Origin: Novosphingobium sp. Leaf2
GTDB taxonomy: Bacteria > Pseudomonadota > Alphaproteobacteria > Sphingomonadales > Sphingomonadaceae
Direction of reading: 5' to 3'
DNA length: 64,000 nt
Assembly: GCF_001421325.1 (NCBI RefSeq)
Contig: NZ_LMJY01000004.1
Span: forward strand, 43,977 to 107,976
Shown here: one piece after another, positions 16,730 through 25,067 of the stretch
Layout of the letters: each line of letters opens with the position of its first letter
Numbering within the stretch: position 1 is the first letter of the stretch
Translations under genes and position numbers: made by a program
The notes under the pieces: model-generated
The model's database searches: none
Seen by the model: the letters and a program-made list of their open reading frames with translations, nothing else
What the model was told of the DNA's origin: nothing

Positions 16730-19078
16730 TCAGGGTTTGCCCAGCGCGAACGCAACGACGGAGTCTCCGGGGGTCGTGCCCATGTAGGCATGGCCTCCGG
16801 CGGCGATGACCACGTATTGCCGGCCCGTTCGGCGTGAGACGTACGTGATGGGCGTGGCCTGTCCGCCCGCAGGCAGGCGGCCCTTCCACAGCTCCCTGCC
16901 TGTGGCAGTATCGAACGCACGCAGATAATTGTCGAGCGCGGCGCCGATGAAGGTAACGCCGCCAGCGGTGTTCACAGAGCCGCCCAGATTGAAGGCCCCC
17001 GGCACGGCCACGCCCAGCGGCGCGCTATCCGCCGTGGTGCCGAAGGTGCGGCTCCACGCGATCTTGCCGGTGCGCAAATCCACGGCTGCCAGCTTGCCCC
17101 ACGGCGGCGCCTCGCACGGGATACCCAGCGGGGACAGCATGGGCAGCAGGCTGACCCCGTAATTGGTGCCATACTGCGGGAGGTAGCCCGGCGCATGGGA
17201 GTCCTTGGCCATGACCGGGTGGTTGACGTCACCGCCGTGGCGGAACAGGCGCACCTCCTGCGGGATGGCGGCGGAGTTGACGATCATCAGCTGCCGCTGC
17301 GGATCGATGCTGACGCTGCCCCAGTTGAGGATGCCGAACGTGCCGGGCCACTGGATCATCCCACGTTCGGACGGGGGCGTGAACAGTCCCTTGTAGTCCA
17401 TCGAACGAAAGCGGATGCGGCACCACATCTGGTCGATCGGGGTGGCGCCCCACATGCCCTGCTCCGTCAACGGTGGCGGGATAAAGGAGGCAAAGCCTTT
17501 CACGAAAGGCTGCGTGGGCGAATAGCGCTCGCCCGGCAAATTGCCCTTGGGAACCGGGCGTTCCTCAACGCCGGTCAGCGGGCGGCCGGTAGCGCGATCG
17601 AGGATGAAGATCGCGCCTCGCTTCGTCGGCGCGGCCAGCGCGGGCACTTTGCGGCCACCGACCGTATAATCGAACAGCACCGGCTGGGCAGGCATGTCAT
17701 AGTCCCAGATATCGTGGTGCGTGGTCTGGAACGCCCAGCGCACCCGGCCCGTCTTCACGTCCAGCGCGACAATCGAACTGGCATATCGCTCCAGCATCGG
17801 CGAGCGATGGGTGCCGACATGATCGGGCGTGGCATTGCCGGTGGGAAGGTAGACCAGTCCCAGCGCGGGATCGGCGCTGAACACGCTCCACGCGTTGACC
17901 GACCCGCGCGTCCAGCTTTCGCCAAGGCCAGGCATCGGCGCATCGTCGGGCCGTCCGCTGTCCCATGCCCATATCAGCCGACCGGTTTTCACGTCATAAG
18001 CGCGCACGACACCGGACGGATCATCCTTCGTGAAATTGTCCCGCACATAAGACCCCAGCACAGCGATATTACCCACGATCACCGGCGGCGACGTGGTGTA
18101 GGAGCGCAAGGGATCGACCGCCCCCAGCCCCACGTCGAGATTGACCGCGCCGTTCCGGCCAAAGTCGGGGCACTGCGCGCCCGTCGCCGCGTCGCTGGCA
18201 AGCATCCGCCCATCGACGGTCATGCTGATGATCCGCCTGGCGCACAGCCCGGTCGCTGCGGGATCGGCGTGATAGGATACGCCGCGGCAATTGAGCATCT
18301 GGGCATTGCCGATGTTGGTATGCGGATCACGCAGCCACAGCTGCCTGCCACTGTCCGCATCCAGCGCGAACACTTTGCCGGTGGGCGAGCAGAAATACAC
18401 CCGGTCATCCACCATCAGCGGGGTAGCCATGAACGATATGGATTTGATTTCGGGGCGCTTTGCTTTCGTATCGCCGGTTTCGAACGACCACGCCTGCTTG
18501 AGCTCAACGGCGTTGGCGGGGGTGATCTGCGCTGCCGAAGAGTGGCGGGTTCCGGCCAGATTGGCGCCGTAGTCGGTCCATTGCGCGGCGGCGGGATCGG
18601 CGGGGCCAGCGGAGGAGATGCTGGCAGTTGTGGCCGGGGCGATGTCGAACGTCGGCACCATCAGGAAGGTGACGCCAAGCGCCGCCACGCCCAAGGCTAC
18701 CGCGCCGCCCAGTCCCCAGCGCGAGGCGCTATCGGACGAAAGAACGAGCTTTCGCCTGATTGGCGCCAGCCACAGCACGGCGCCGATGACCGTGGGGCCT
18801 GCCAATCGCGGCAGAAGCTGCCAGAACTGCGCACCGACTTCCCAGAATGACCACACCACGGTCCCTACCAGCATGGCCGCGTAGACCAACAGGCTCCGGC
18901 GGTCGCCGCGCGACAGCAGGATACCCGATGCGATACAGGCCAGTCCGGCAAGCAGATAATAGGCTGATCCGCCAAGACCGATCAGCATGATCCCGCCGCC
19001 TGCCAGAACCAGTCCGATGGCCGCCAACACCGCCGCCGCCGACCAGCGCCACCACCGGCCCTCTTTCGCGCCCTTCAT
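16730..19078 (-). CDS. Membrane-bound PQQ-dependent dehydrogenase (glucose/quinate dehydrogenase family)
   Basis: A 782-residue protein. The first ~145 residues hold about five hydrophobic helices (for example L-A-A-I-G-L-V-L-A-G-G-G-I-M-L), the ubiquinone-linked membrane anchor of mGDH-type enzymes. The rest is an eight-bladed beta-propeller with W-x-x-Y-G-A-N-L-A-G-T-R-H at its beginning and repeated tryptophan-docking motifs (G-x-x-x-W). It would oxidise a sugar-, cyclitol- or alcohol-like substrate in the periplasm and pass electrons to quinone. It is the last gene of the nine-gene operon starting at 25050, separated by 58 bp from the lipoyl gene. No PQQ biosynthesis gene is in the window. 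The substrate is unknown. Confidence 0.92.
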   Translation of the reverse strand: MKGAKEGRWWRWSAAAVLAAIGLVLAGGGIMLIGLGGSAYYLLAGLACIASGILLSRGDRRSLLVYAAMLVGTVVWSFWEVGAQFWQLLPRLAGPTVIGAVLWLAPIRRKLVLSSDSASRWGLGGAVALGVAALGVTFLMVPTFDIAPATTASISSAGPADPAAAQWTDYGANLAGTRHSSAAQITPANAVELKQAWSFETGDTKAKRPEIKSISFMATPLMVDDRVYFCSPTGKVFALDADSGRQLWLRDPHTNIGNAQMLNCRGVSYHADPAATGLCARRIISMTVDGRMLASDAATGAQCPDFGRNGAVNLDVGLGAVDPLRSYTTSPPVIVGNIAVLGSYVRDNFTKDDPSGVVRAYDVKTGRLIWAWDSGRPDDAPMPGLGESWTRGSVNAWSVFSADPALGLVYLPTGNATPDHVGTHRSPMLERYASSIVALDVKTGRVRWAFQTTHHDIWDYDMPAQPVLFDYTVGGRKVPALAAPTKRGAIFILDRATGRPLTGVEERPVPKGNLPGERYSPTQPFVKGFASFIPPPLTEQGMWGATPIDQMWCRIRFRSMDYKGLFTPPSERGMIQWPGTFGILNWGSVSIDPQRQLMIVNSAAIPQEVRLFRHGGDVNHPVMAKDSHAPGYLPQYGTNYGVSLLPMLSPLGIPCEAPPWGKLAAVDLRTGKIAWSRTFGTTADSAPLGVAVPGAFNLGGSVNTAGGVTFIGAALDNYLRAFDTATGRELWKGRLPAGGQATPITYVSRRTGRQYVVIAAGGHAYMGTTPGDSVVAFALGKP

Positions 19079-19136
19079 CCCAAAACCCTTTTACCGGACT
19101 CACGTGTTCTTGCGAATTTCCAGCGAAGCGATCGCG

Positions 19137-19379
19137 TTACCCGGTTTCGATGATCGCGATGGCTTCGCGCACATCGACGGTGTCGCCGGGTTGGGCGATG
19201 ATGCGCAGCAACGTGCCTGAAACCGGCGCGGGAACTTCGACCGTGGTCTTGGCGGCTTCCACCTCGACCATGTTCTCGCCCTCTTCCACCCGATCTCCGG
19301 CTTCCTTCAGCCAGCGAACGATTTCCCCGTCCTGCATGCCCATGCCGTATTGCGGCAGGACCATCGTGAATTCGGCCAT
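19137..19379 (-). CDS. Free-standing lipoyl-domain protein
   Basis: An 80-residue protein that is nothing but a biotinyl/lipoyl domain: M-A-E-F-T-M-V-L-P-Q-Y at the start, the modified Lys44 in V-E-A-A-K-T-T, and G-T-L-L-R-I-I-A-Q-P-G-D-T-V in the last strand turn. There is no E1-binding or acyltransferase domain. It sits 10 bp after an E1alpha-E1beta pair in the place where an E2 gene would normally be. It probably serves as the swinging-arm carrier for that E1, with acyl transfer done by another protein or by none. Longer upstream in-frame sequence belongs to the overlapping E1beta gene and has no lipoyl-type extension. Confidence 0.88.
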   Translation of the reverse strand: MAEFTMVLPQYGMGMQDGEIVRWLKEAGDRVEEGENMVEVEAAKTTVEVPAPVSGTLLRIIAQPGDTVDVREAIAIIETG

Positions 19380-19389
19380 GCGATCCTCC

Positions 19390-20376
19390 TCAGGCAGGCT
19401 GGGCCACGCCCACCAGGCGGCGGGCAGCGGCAACGATCCGCTCCACAGTGGGGTAAAGCGGCTTTTCGATGTGCGGGCTGAAAGGCAGATGCGTGTCCGG
19501 GGTGGTGACGCGCAACACCGGTGCGCGCAGGGCCTCAAACGCATCCTCCACGATGGTCGCCGCAATTTCGCTGGCCGCGCTGCAGGTCTTGTGCGCGGGA
19601 TCGACGCAGATCGCACGGCCGGTCTTGCGCACCGAGCGCAGGATGAGATCGCGGTCCAGCGGCACCAAGGTGCGCGGATCGATGACTTCCAGAGAAATGC
19701 CCTCGCCCTGCAACTGCTTTGCCGCCTTCAGCGCGACATTCACCCCGCCGGCGATGGCGATGACGGTGATGTCAGTGCCTTCGCGCTTGATATCGCCCTT
19801 GCCGATGGGGATCATGAAATCGGGATCGTCAGGCACTTCGGCCTTGTTGATCCAGCAGGTGCCATCCTCGAAACTGAGCACCGGATCGTCATCGCGCACG
19901 GCGGCCTTGAGCAGCCCTTTCATGTCCGCAGCATCGGACGGGCAGATGATCTTGAGGCCCGGCATGTTCATGAACATGGAGTATGGCCGGTCCGAATGCT
20001 GCGCAGCATTAGAGTTGCCATAGAACATGCAGGAGCGGATCACCAACGGCAGCCGCGCCTGCCCGCCGTAGATGTAGCGGGACTTGGCTATGATCGAGCA
20101 GATCTGGTCCATCGCCGGGTAGAGGAACGAGGACAGCGTTGCGTCCACGATCGGGCGCATCCCCACCATGGCCGCACCGCCAGCCGCACCGATAAAGCCG
20201 TTCTCGGAAATCGGCGTGTCGCGGATGCGTTCTTCGCCGAACCGCTCGACAAACCCGGTGGTGGTGCCGAACACGTTGCAGCGGATGTCCTCACCCATCA
20301 TGAACACGCGCGGATCGCGTTCGAGTTCTTCTGCCTGCGCCTGCTGGATCGCTTCCAGGAATGTAATTCTTGGCAT
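19390..20376 (-). CDS. Thiamine-diphosphate-dependent dehydrogenase E1beta (second set)
   Basis: A 328-residue E1beta: M-P-R-I-T-F-L-E-A-I, F-M-M-G-E-D-I, R-I-R-D-T-P-I-S-E-N-G-F and G-A-A-G-G-A-A-M. It is a paralogue of the gene at 4456 but clearly diverged. The start at 20376 has AAAGGA seven bases upstream. It pairs with the E1alpha gene 13 bp upstream and precedes the lone lipoyl domain. The cluster therefore encodes a second ThDP-dependent system for a different 2-oxoacid or ketol substrate. Confidence 0.92.
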   Translation of the reverse strand: MPRITFLEAIQQAQAEELERDPRVFMMGEDIRCNVFGTTTGFVERFGEERIRDTPISENGFIGAAGGAAMVGMRPIVDATLSSFLYPAMDQICSIIAKSRYIYGGQARLPLVIRSCMFYGNSNAAQHSDRPYSMFMNMPGLKIICPSDAADMKGLLKAAVRDDDPVLSFEDGTCWINKAEVPDDPDFMIPIGKGDIKREGTDITVIAIAGGVNVALKAAKQLQGEGISLEVIDPRTLVPLDRDLILRSVRKTGRAICVDPAHKTCSAASEIAATIVEDAFEALRAPVLRVTTPDTHLPFSPHIEKPLYPTVERIVAAARRLVGVAQPA

Positions 20377-20389
20377 GTTTCGGTCCTTT

Positions 20390-21394
20390 TCAGACGTGCG
20401 CCGCAACGTCGGCGGGGATCGGCAGGCGATCGACGAAGACGTGGTCGAAGGCTTCCTCGAACGCAGGGTATGCGCTGTCGCGGGCGAAGGTCAGGCAATC
20501 CGCTACCTCGTCGGCGATGGCGCTGTCTATGGCGTCGAGGTCTTCGCTATCCACACCGTCGGCCAGCAACCGCGCGCGGTACAAATCGATAGGATCGCGT
20601 GCGACCCAGTCATCGTGCTCCGGCCCGCGCGGGGTGAGATCGCGGCCCATGTTCACGGCGTGGTCGCGGTAGCGGTAGGTTTTGGTCTCGATCAGCGTCG
20701 GCCCCTTGCCGGCCCGCGCCCGGTCCACGGCCTCGCGCACAACCTCCTCCACCGCATCCACGTCCTGCCCGTCAACAATGACGCCGGGGATGCCATAACC
20801 ATGCGCCCGGTCCGCTACATGCTCTCCCGCCACGGCCGCGCTGGTGGGGGTGGACATGCCGAAGCGATTGTTTTCGCACACGAAGATCGCCGGCAGCTTC
20901 CACACTGCAGCCAGGTTCATCCCTTCATGAATGGCCCCTTCGCTCGATGCACCATCGCCGAAAAAGCACAGCGCTACCCGGTCCAGACCCTGCAGCTTGG
21001 CGCCAAGCGCCGCACCGGCGGCCACCGGGCCGCCCGACCCCACGATGCTGGTTTCGCCCAGACTTCCCATCGAAAAGTCGGACAAGTGCATGGACCCGCC
21101 CTTCCCCTTGCACACGCCCGTTACCTTGCCGAGAAGCTCGGCCATCAAGGGGCGTAGGGTCGATCCCTTTGCAATCGGGTGGCCGTGGCTGCGATGGGTT
21201 CCGACCATGTAGTCGTCATCGCGCAGCGCCATGCACGCGCCGACGCCGGACGCCTCCATGCCCGCGTAAGTATGCAGCGCGCCGGGAATTTCTCCAGCAG
21301 CGTGCATGCTTTCCGCCTTCGTTTCGAACTGGCGGATGCGTTGCATGCGCCGGTACTTTTCCAGCCTGCGATCGTTGTCGCCGATGGGGCTCAT
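20390..21394 (-). CDS. Thiamine-diphosphate-dependent dehydrogenase E1alpha (second set)
   Basis: A 334-residue E1alpha. The ThDP motif runs from G146-D-G-A-S to N175-N176 (F-V-C-E-N-N). H-T-Y-A-G-M-E-A and T-H-R-S-H-G-H occur near 41-72, and Y-R-Y-R-D-H lies near 240. It resembles the acetoin dehydrogenase alpha type. It follows the M24-family gene by 10 bp within the long leftward operon. It is distinct from the copy at 5477, which is paired with a true E2. Confidence 0.92.
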   Translation of the reverse strand: MSPIGDNDRRLEKYRRMQRIRQFETKAESMHAAGEIPGALHTYAGMEASGVGACMALRDDDYMVGTHRSHGHPIAKGSTLRPLMAELLGKVTGVCKGKGGSMHLSDFSMGSLGETSIVGSGGPVAAGAALGAKLQGLDRVALCFFGDGASSEGAIHEGMNLAAVWKLPAIFVCENNRFGMSTPTSAAVAGEHVADRAHGYGIPGVIVDGQDVDAVEEVVREAVDRARAGKGPTLIETKTYRYRDHAVNMGRDLTPRGPEHDDWVARDPIDLYRARLLADGVDSEDLDAIDSAIADEVADCLTFARDSAYPAFEEAFDHVFVDRLPIPADVAAHV

Positions 21395-21404
21395 TGCTCT
21401 CTCC

Positions 21405-22706
21405 TCATGAATGCACAGGGTCCGCGTCGGCCCCGGCGGTCTCGAACAGTTTGAGCGGGGCCGCGTACATCGGTTCGGGAGCGCCTGCGGTGATCGCGTA
21501 GACGTTCTCCATGTGGCACGGACCCAGCTTTGCGCCGAAGTACAGGCTGTCCAGCGAGATCAGCATGTCCTCTTCCAGAACGAAGCCCTCCTTCACGCCA
21601 GACAGGCCTGCGGCCGGAAACGGCAGTGGAATTTCGAGCGGCATCAGGCCGATACCGTGGGCGACGACCAGCAGCTTTTCCGGCGTTGCGATGCCGTGCG
21701 CTTTGAGGTGTTCGTACCCGATCGCCGGGAGGCTGGCGGTGGACACGCCGGGGCGCAGCTGGTCCACCATCTTGACGAACGCATCGCGCAGCACGTCATG
21801 CTGGCGGCGGTATTCCGGGGTGGCGGTGCCGACCACGGCGGTGCGGTTAATGTCCACCCAGAAGCCATCGTGGATGCCCTGCGTTTCCAGGATCACGATA
21901 TCGCCGTTGCGCAATGTGCGGTTGCCGCGCGTACGGAACAGGTCGGGAATGAATTCATCCGCTTCGTAAGCGCCGCCGAACAGCATGGCGCCTTCGTCCA
22001 CCGGGATCACGGCGTTACGCACCATGAAATCGCAGATGCGCGCCTGCACGTCATTCCAGTCCGCCCCTTCGTGCAGCAGCGATCCGGCATGGGCGATGAT
22101 CCGGTCGGCCAGCGTGCCCACTTTGCGATAACGGGCAAGCTCCTCGGCGGTCTTGACCACGCGCACGCGCATCATGAAATCAAGCACGTCGGCATAGTGA
22201 TGCGCAACCGTGCCGGAGATGCGGGCCGACACGCGATGCTCGTCAAAGCCGATGGTCTTGCCCGCCAGGCCATAATCGGCGAGCGCCGAGGCGATCGCGG
22301 CGGCAACGTCCGGCTGACAGGTGCCGGCAATCGCACCCATCATCGCGCCGGCATCTTGGGCCAGCTGGCCGCCATGACGATCGGGGTCGATGTAGCGGCT
22401 CACTTCGCAGAAGTTGAGCATGTCGAACGTGCGCACTTCCCCGAAGGTGCAGGCATCGCCGTCCTTGTTGAGGACGGCGACCAGCCCGATGTTCGCCTCC
22501 GGGATAACCAGCGTCAGCGGTTTGGCCGGATCGGCATAGACGATAGCCGCCGCCATCGGCTCCATCTGCCCCCAGCGTTCGAGCACCGAATGATAGCCGG
22601 TGGCATAGCGCACGTCATGCGGATGGCTGAGCACCACGGCATCCAGCCCCTGCGACCCCATCATGGAACGCAGGCGATCCGCGCGCGGGTTCGATGGCGC
22701 CGTCAT
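21405..22706 (-). CDS. M24-family (pita-bread fold) protein, metal site atypical
   Basis: A 433-residue protein with an N-terminal creatinase/prolidase-like domain (from L-D-A-V-V-L-S-H-P-H-D-V-R-Y) and a C-terminal aminopeptidase-P fold. By alignment of the five metal ligands I read E274 (instead of Asp), D285 (V-D-I-N-R-T), H350 (A-H-G-I-G), D386 (instead of the Glu of E-P) and E400 (H-M-E-N). Two of the five ligands are therefore substituted. The fold is shared by peptidases, creatinase and the DMSP lyase DddP, so peptidase activity is not assured. It overlaps the cupin stop by ATGA, which argues for a joint catabolic step. Confidence 0.82.
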   Translation of the reverse strand: MTAPSNPRADRLRSMMGSQGLDAVVLSHPHDVRYATGYHSVLERWGQMEPMAAAIVYADPAKPLTLVIPEANIGLVAVLNKDGDACTFGEVRTFDMLNFCEVSRYIDPDRHGGQLAQDAGAMMGAIAGTCQPDVAAAIASALADYGLAGKTIGFDEHRVSARISGTVAHHYADVLDFMMRVRVVKTAEELARYRKVGTLADRIIAHAGSLLHEGADWNDVQARICDFMVRNAVIPVDEGAMLFGGAYEADEFIPDLFRTRGNRTLRNGDIVILETQGIHDGFWVDINRTAVVGTATPEYRRQHDVLRDAFVKMVDQLRPGVSTASLPAIGYEHLKAHGIATPEKLLVVAHGIGLMPLEIPLPFPAAGLSGVKEGFVLEEDMLISLDSLYFGAKLGPCHMENVYAITAGAPEPMYAAPLKLFETAGADADPVHS

Positions 22707-23173
22707 GCCGCCTCTTCCAGACCTTCTCTGGCGACGTTGGAGACCACCTCGCCGCGCGCCACGTCGCGAAGGTATTCGTGGTTCAGGATGAAGCGGACTT
22801 CTCCGGCGTCGTCCGTAAAGGCGACGGCACCGTGGCCCATGAACAGATACTCGGTCACCTCGTCGCATCGCGCCTCGGTGTGGCGCGAACCGATGGGTTC
22901 GTAACCGTACGTGCCGGCGGGCGCGGAACCCACGTCGTAAATCAGCTCACCCTTGGTGACGAAATACTGGCCATGACCCAGATGCCAGTGCGGCGCGAAT
23001 GTGGCGCCCGGTTCCATGTGCACCCATAGCACCCAGTCTCCGGTTTCCTCGCTGTATCGCAGCAGACGAATCGTGGTGCCGGTGCCCAGCGGCACTTCGC
23101 GGCAATCGTTGATGTTGACGATCAGGTCGCCCACTTTTCCGGCGTCATGCTGCAGGTTCGGTTGCGGTGTCAT
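22703..23173 (-). CDS. Cupin protein resembling acetylacetone dioxygenase (Dke1/ChrR-type cupin)
   Basis: A 156-residue single cupin. The metal site reads H62-W-H64 with Gln69 where most cupins have Glu, and a third His at H98. This three-histidine set matches what I recall of the diketone-cleaving Fe(II) dioxygenase Dke1 (His62, His64, His104; 153 residues). It could cleave a beta-diketone with O2, a known way to break rings or side chains. ChrR-like anti-sigma sensors share the fold, but no sigma-factor gene is nearby. It is coupled by ATGA to the M24-type gene and lies 25 bp after an SDR. Confidence 0.78.
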   Translation of the reverse strand: MTPQPNLQHDAGKVGDLIVNINDCREVPLGTGTTIRLLRYSEETGDWVLWVHMEPGATFAPHWHLGHGQYFVTKGELIYDVGSAPAGTYGYEPIGSRHTEARCDEVTEYLFMGHGAVAFTDDAGEVRFILNHEYLRDVARGEVVSNVAREGLEEAA

Positions 23174-23198
23174 GGTTCAGTCCTCTCAGGTCATGGAG

Positions 23199-23960
23199 TT
23201 ACATCGTGGCGGTCAGGCCTTCGTCGGCGGGGATGACGGCGCCGTGGACCGCGCTTGATCGCGGATCGAGCAGGAAGCACACCAGTTCGGCGATCTGCAT
23301 GGGCTCCATGAAGAACTTGCGCCGCGGACTGGGATGGCCGTCCATCAAGACGGCGATCGCCTGCTCGCCTTCGGGCGTGCGCAGATTGGCGGTCAGCGGG
23401 GTCGCCACGGCGCCGGGGCACACGCAGTTGATGCGGATACCCTTGGGACCAAGCTCCGCCGCCAGCGTGCGTGACAGCATGGCGACGGCGGCTTTCGATG
23501 CGCTGTACGCGCTGTCCCCGGCCCGCCCCGCCGTGCCGCTGACCGATCCGATGAATACGATCGCGCCGCCCCCCGCTTCGATCATCGCGGGCAGCACCGC
23601 GTGGGTGACGTAGAAGCTGCCTTTCAGGTTGACGTCGATGTGGCGGTCGAACAGTGAAAGCGGGCTGTCAGGCACGGGATTGGGCGCCCAGATCGCCGCG
23701 TTGTTCACCAGCAGCGTCACCGGCCCAAGGGCGGTTTCGATGCCGCGCACGGTGGCCGCCACGCCTTGCGCATCCGCGATATCGACGTGCGCTGCGTGGT
23801 CCAGCGCGCCGCTGGCAACCGCCTGATCGAGATCGGCCTGGGATGCATCGGAAAGCACGGCCACTTTCGCCCCCGCCTCCCGCAACTGCCTCGCCACGGC
23901 CGCACCAATACCGCTGGTGCCGCCGGTAACCAGCGCGACCTGGCCTGCCAGATGTGTCAT
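23199..23960 (-). CDS. SDR family oxidoreductase
   Basis: A 253-residue SDR: V-T-G-G-T-S-G-I-G at the N-terminus, N-N-A-A-I-W near 88, catalytic F-I-G-S-V-S-G-T and the Y-S-A-S-K pair. The C-terminus V-H-G-A-V-I-P-A-D-E-G-L-T is near family consensus, with D-E replacing the commoner D-G-G. Its start overlaps the stop of the preceding SDR (ATGA at 23957-23960). Two different SDRs in tandem suggest successive or opposite-stereochemistry oxidations of one compound. Confidence 0.9.
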   Translation of the reverse strand: MTHLAGQVALVTGGTSGIGAAVARQLREAGAKVAVLSDASQADLDQAVASGALDHAAHVDIADAQGVAATVRGIETALGPVTLLVNNAAIWAPNPVPDSPLSLFDRHIDVNLKGSFYVTHAVLPAMIEAGGGAIVFIGSVSGTAGRAGDSAYSASKAAVAMLSRTLAAELGPKGIRINCVCPGAVATPLTANLRTPEGEQAIAVLMDGHPSPRRKFFMEPMQIAELVCFLLDPRSSAVHGAVIPADEGLTATM

Positions 23961-24736
23961 TGCGCGGTGAACCCCCCGTCGACGAGCAGTTCGGACCCAT
24001 GCATGTAGCCTGCCTCGTCGGAGGCCAGGAACCGCACCGTCTTGGCGACATCGATCGGATCGGCCATCCGCCCGATCGGATGCGCAGGCGCCAGTCCCGC
24101 TGCCGCTTCCTCGACGCTGTTGGCAAACCCGTTATCGACGATGCGCTGGAGGATGTGATCGACCATGCCGGTCTTCACGCCGCTGGGATGGACCGAATTG
24201 ACGCGCACTTTGTAGCCGAGCGCCGAAAACTCCATCGCGCAGGCTTTGACGAACAGCGTGACCGCGCCCTTGGACGTGCAGTAGCCGACATGCAGCGGCG
24301 AGCCGATTTTGCCCGCAACCGAGGATATGACGACCACCGAGGCGCCATGCGGCAGCGTCTCACCCGAACGGCGCAGCAGTTGGGCTGACACCTTGGTGCC
24401 CAGGAACACCCCGTCCACGTTGACGGCCATCTGCTTGCGCCATTGTTCGAGCGTGGTGTTCTCCATCTTCTCGACCACGACGATGCCGGCCACGTGAACC
24501 AGCACATCGAGCCGACCATGCTTTTGCTCCACTGCGCCGATCGCCGACTGCCAGGAGGCTTCGTCGGTGACGTCGAGCTGCAGATATTCAGAGCCGCTCC
24601 ACGATCCGGCATCGGCGGGAAGATCCGCGCCGATCACGGTGGCGCCCGCTTCCGTCAGCGTGCGCGTGATTTCGCTGCCGATCCCGCCGGTGCAGCCGGT
24701 TACCAAGGCAATGCGGCCTTCGAGCGAGGAAATCAT
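23957..24736 (-). CDS. SDR family oxidoreductase
   Basis: A 259-residue SDR: V-T-G-C-T-G-G-I-G near the N-terminus, V-H-V-A-G-I-V-V (in place of N-N-A-G) near 85, catalytic V-I-S-S-V-A-G-K and the Y-C-T-S-K pair, ending G-S-E-L-L-V-D-G-G-F-T. The N-N-A-G motif is altered to H-V-A-G, which some SDR branches tolerate. It is translationally coupled on both sides (ATGA overlaps at 23957 and 24733). The substrate is unknown. Confidence 0.89.
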   Translation of the reverse strand: MISSLEGRIALVTGCTGGIGSEITRTLTEAGATVIGADLPADAGSWSGSEYLQLDVTDEASWQSAIGAVEQKHGRLDVLVHVAGIVVVEKMENTTLEQWRKQMAVNVDGVFLGTKVSAQLLRRSGETLPHGASVVVISSVAGKIGSPLHVGYCTSKGAVTLFVKACAMEFSALGYKVRVNSVHPSGVKTGMVDHILQRIVDNGFANSVEEAAAGLAPAHPIGRMADPIDVAKTVRFLASDEAGYMHGSELLVDGGFTAQ

Positions 24737-25050
24737 GCGCTGGCTCCTATGTCGGCGTCTTCACCCAGCAGGTTGAAAACGTGGATGTCCGGACCGCTAT
24801 CGAGGCAGGAATACCCCTCCGCGGACATGGCGACGTGATAAGGCTGCCGCGCGTGCGCATCCCTGGCCTCGGCACTCGCGAAAATTTCGGTGAAGGCAAA
24901 GGCGTTGGGATCGTCCTGCGATTGCATGACCTGAAACAGCAGCGTCTCGGGCTCGTTGGCGCGAACGTCCTTTTGCAGCTGGGTCGTCAACGCGATAAAA
25001 CGCTGCGTCTTGTCCGGCTTCGTGCGGACATGCATGATGACACCAATCAT
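24733..25050 (-). CDS. Antibiotic biosynthesis monooxygenase (ABM) domain protein
   Basis: A 105-residue ferredoxin-like alpha+beta barrel protein: I-G-V-I-M-H-V-R-T-K-P-D-K, E-P-E-T-L-L-F-Q-V and F-A-F-T-E-I-F-A-S-A-E-A-R-D-A-H are the usual ABM strands and helix. Small cofactor-free quinol oxygenases, heme-degrading enzymes and isomerases have this fold. It is the first gene of the nine-gene leftward operon and overlaps the next gene by ATGA. Its start lies only 17 bp from the divergent TPR/oxygenase gene. An alternative start at 25035 (M-H-V-R-T-K) would lengthen this gap. Confidence 0.85.
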   Translation of the reverse strand: MIGVIMHVRTKPDKTQRFIALTTQLQKDVRANEPETLLFQVMQSQDDPNAFAFTEIFASAEARDAHARQPYHVAMSAEGYSCLDSGPDIHVFNLLGEDADIGASA

Positions 25051-25067
25051 AATGGAGAGGACCTTTC

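Noticed and set aside
17195..18850. 551-codon open frame on the plus strand
   Set aside because: It lies entirely antisense to the PQQ dehydrogenase propeller and shows no domain or ribosome site.
22703..23173. Cupin as a ChrR-type anti-sigma factor
   Set aside because: No zinc-finger N-terminus and no ECF sigma gene nearby; operon context is catabolic.
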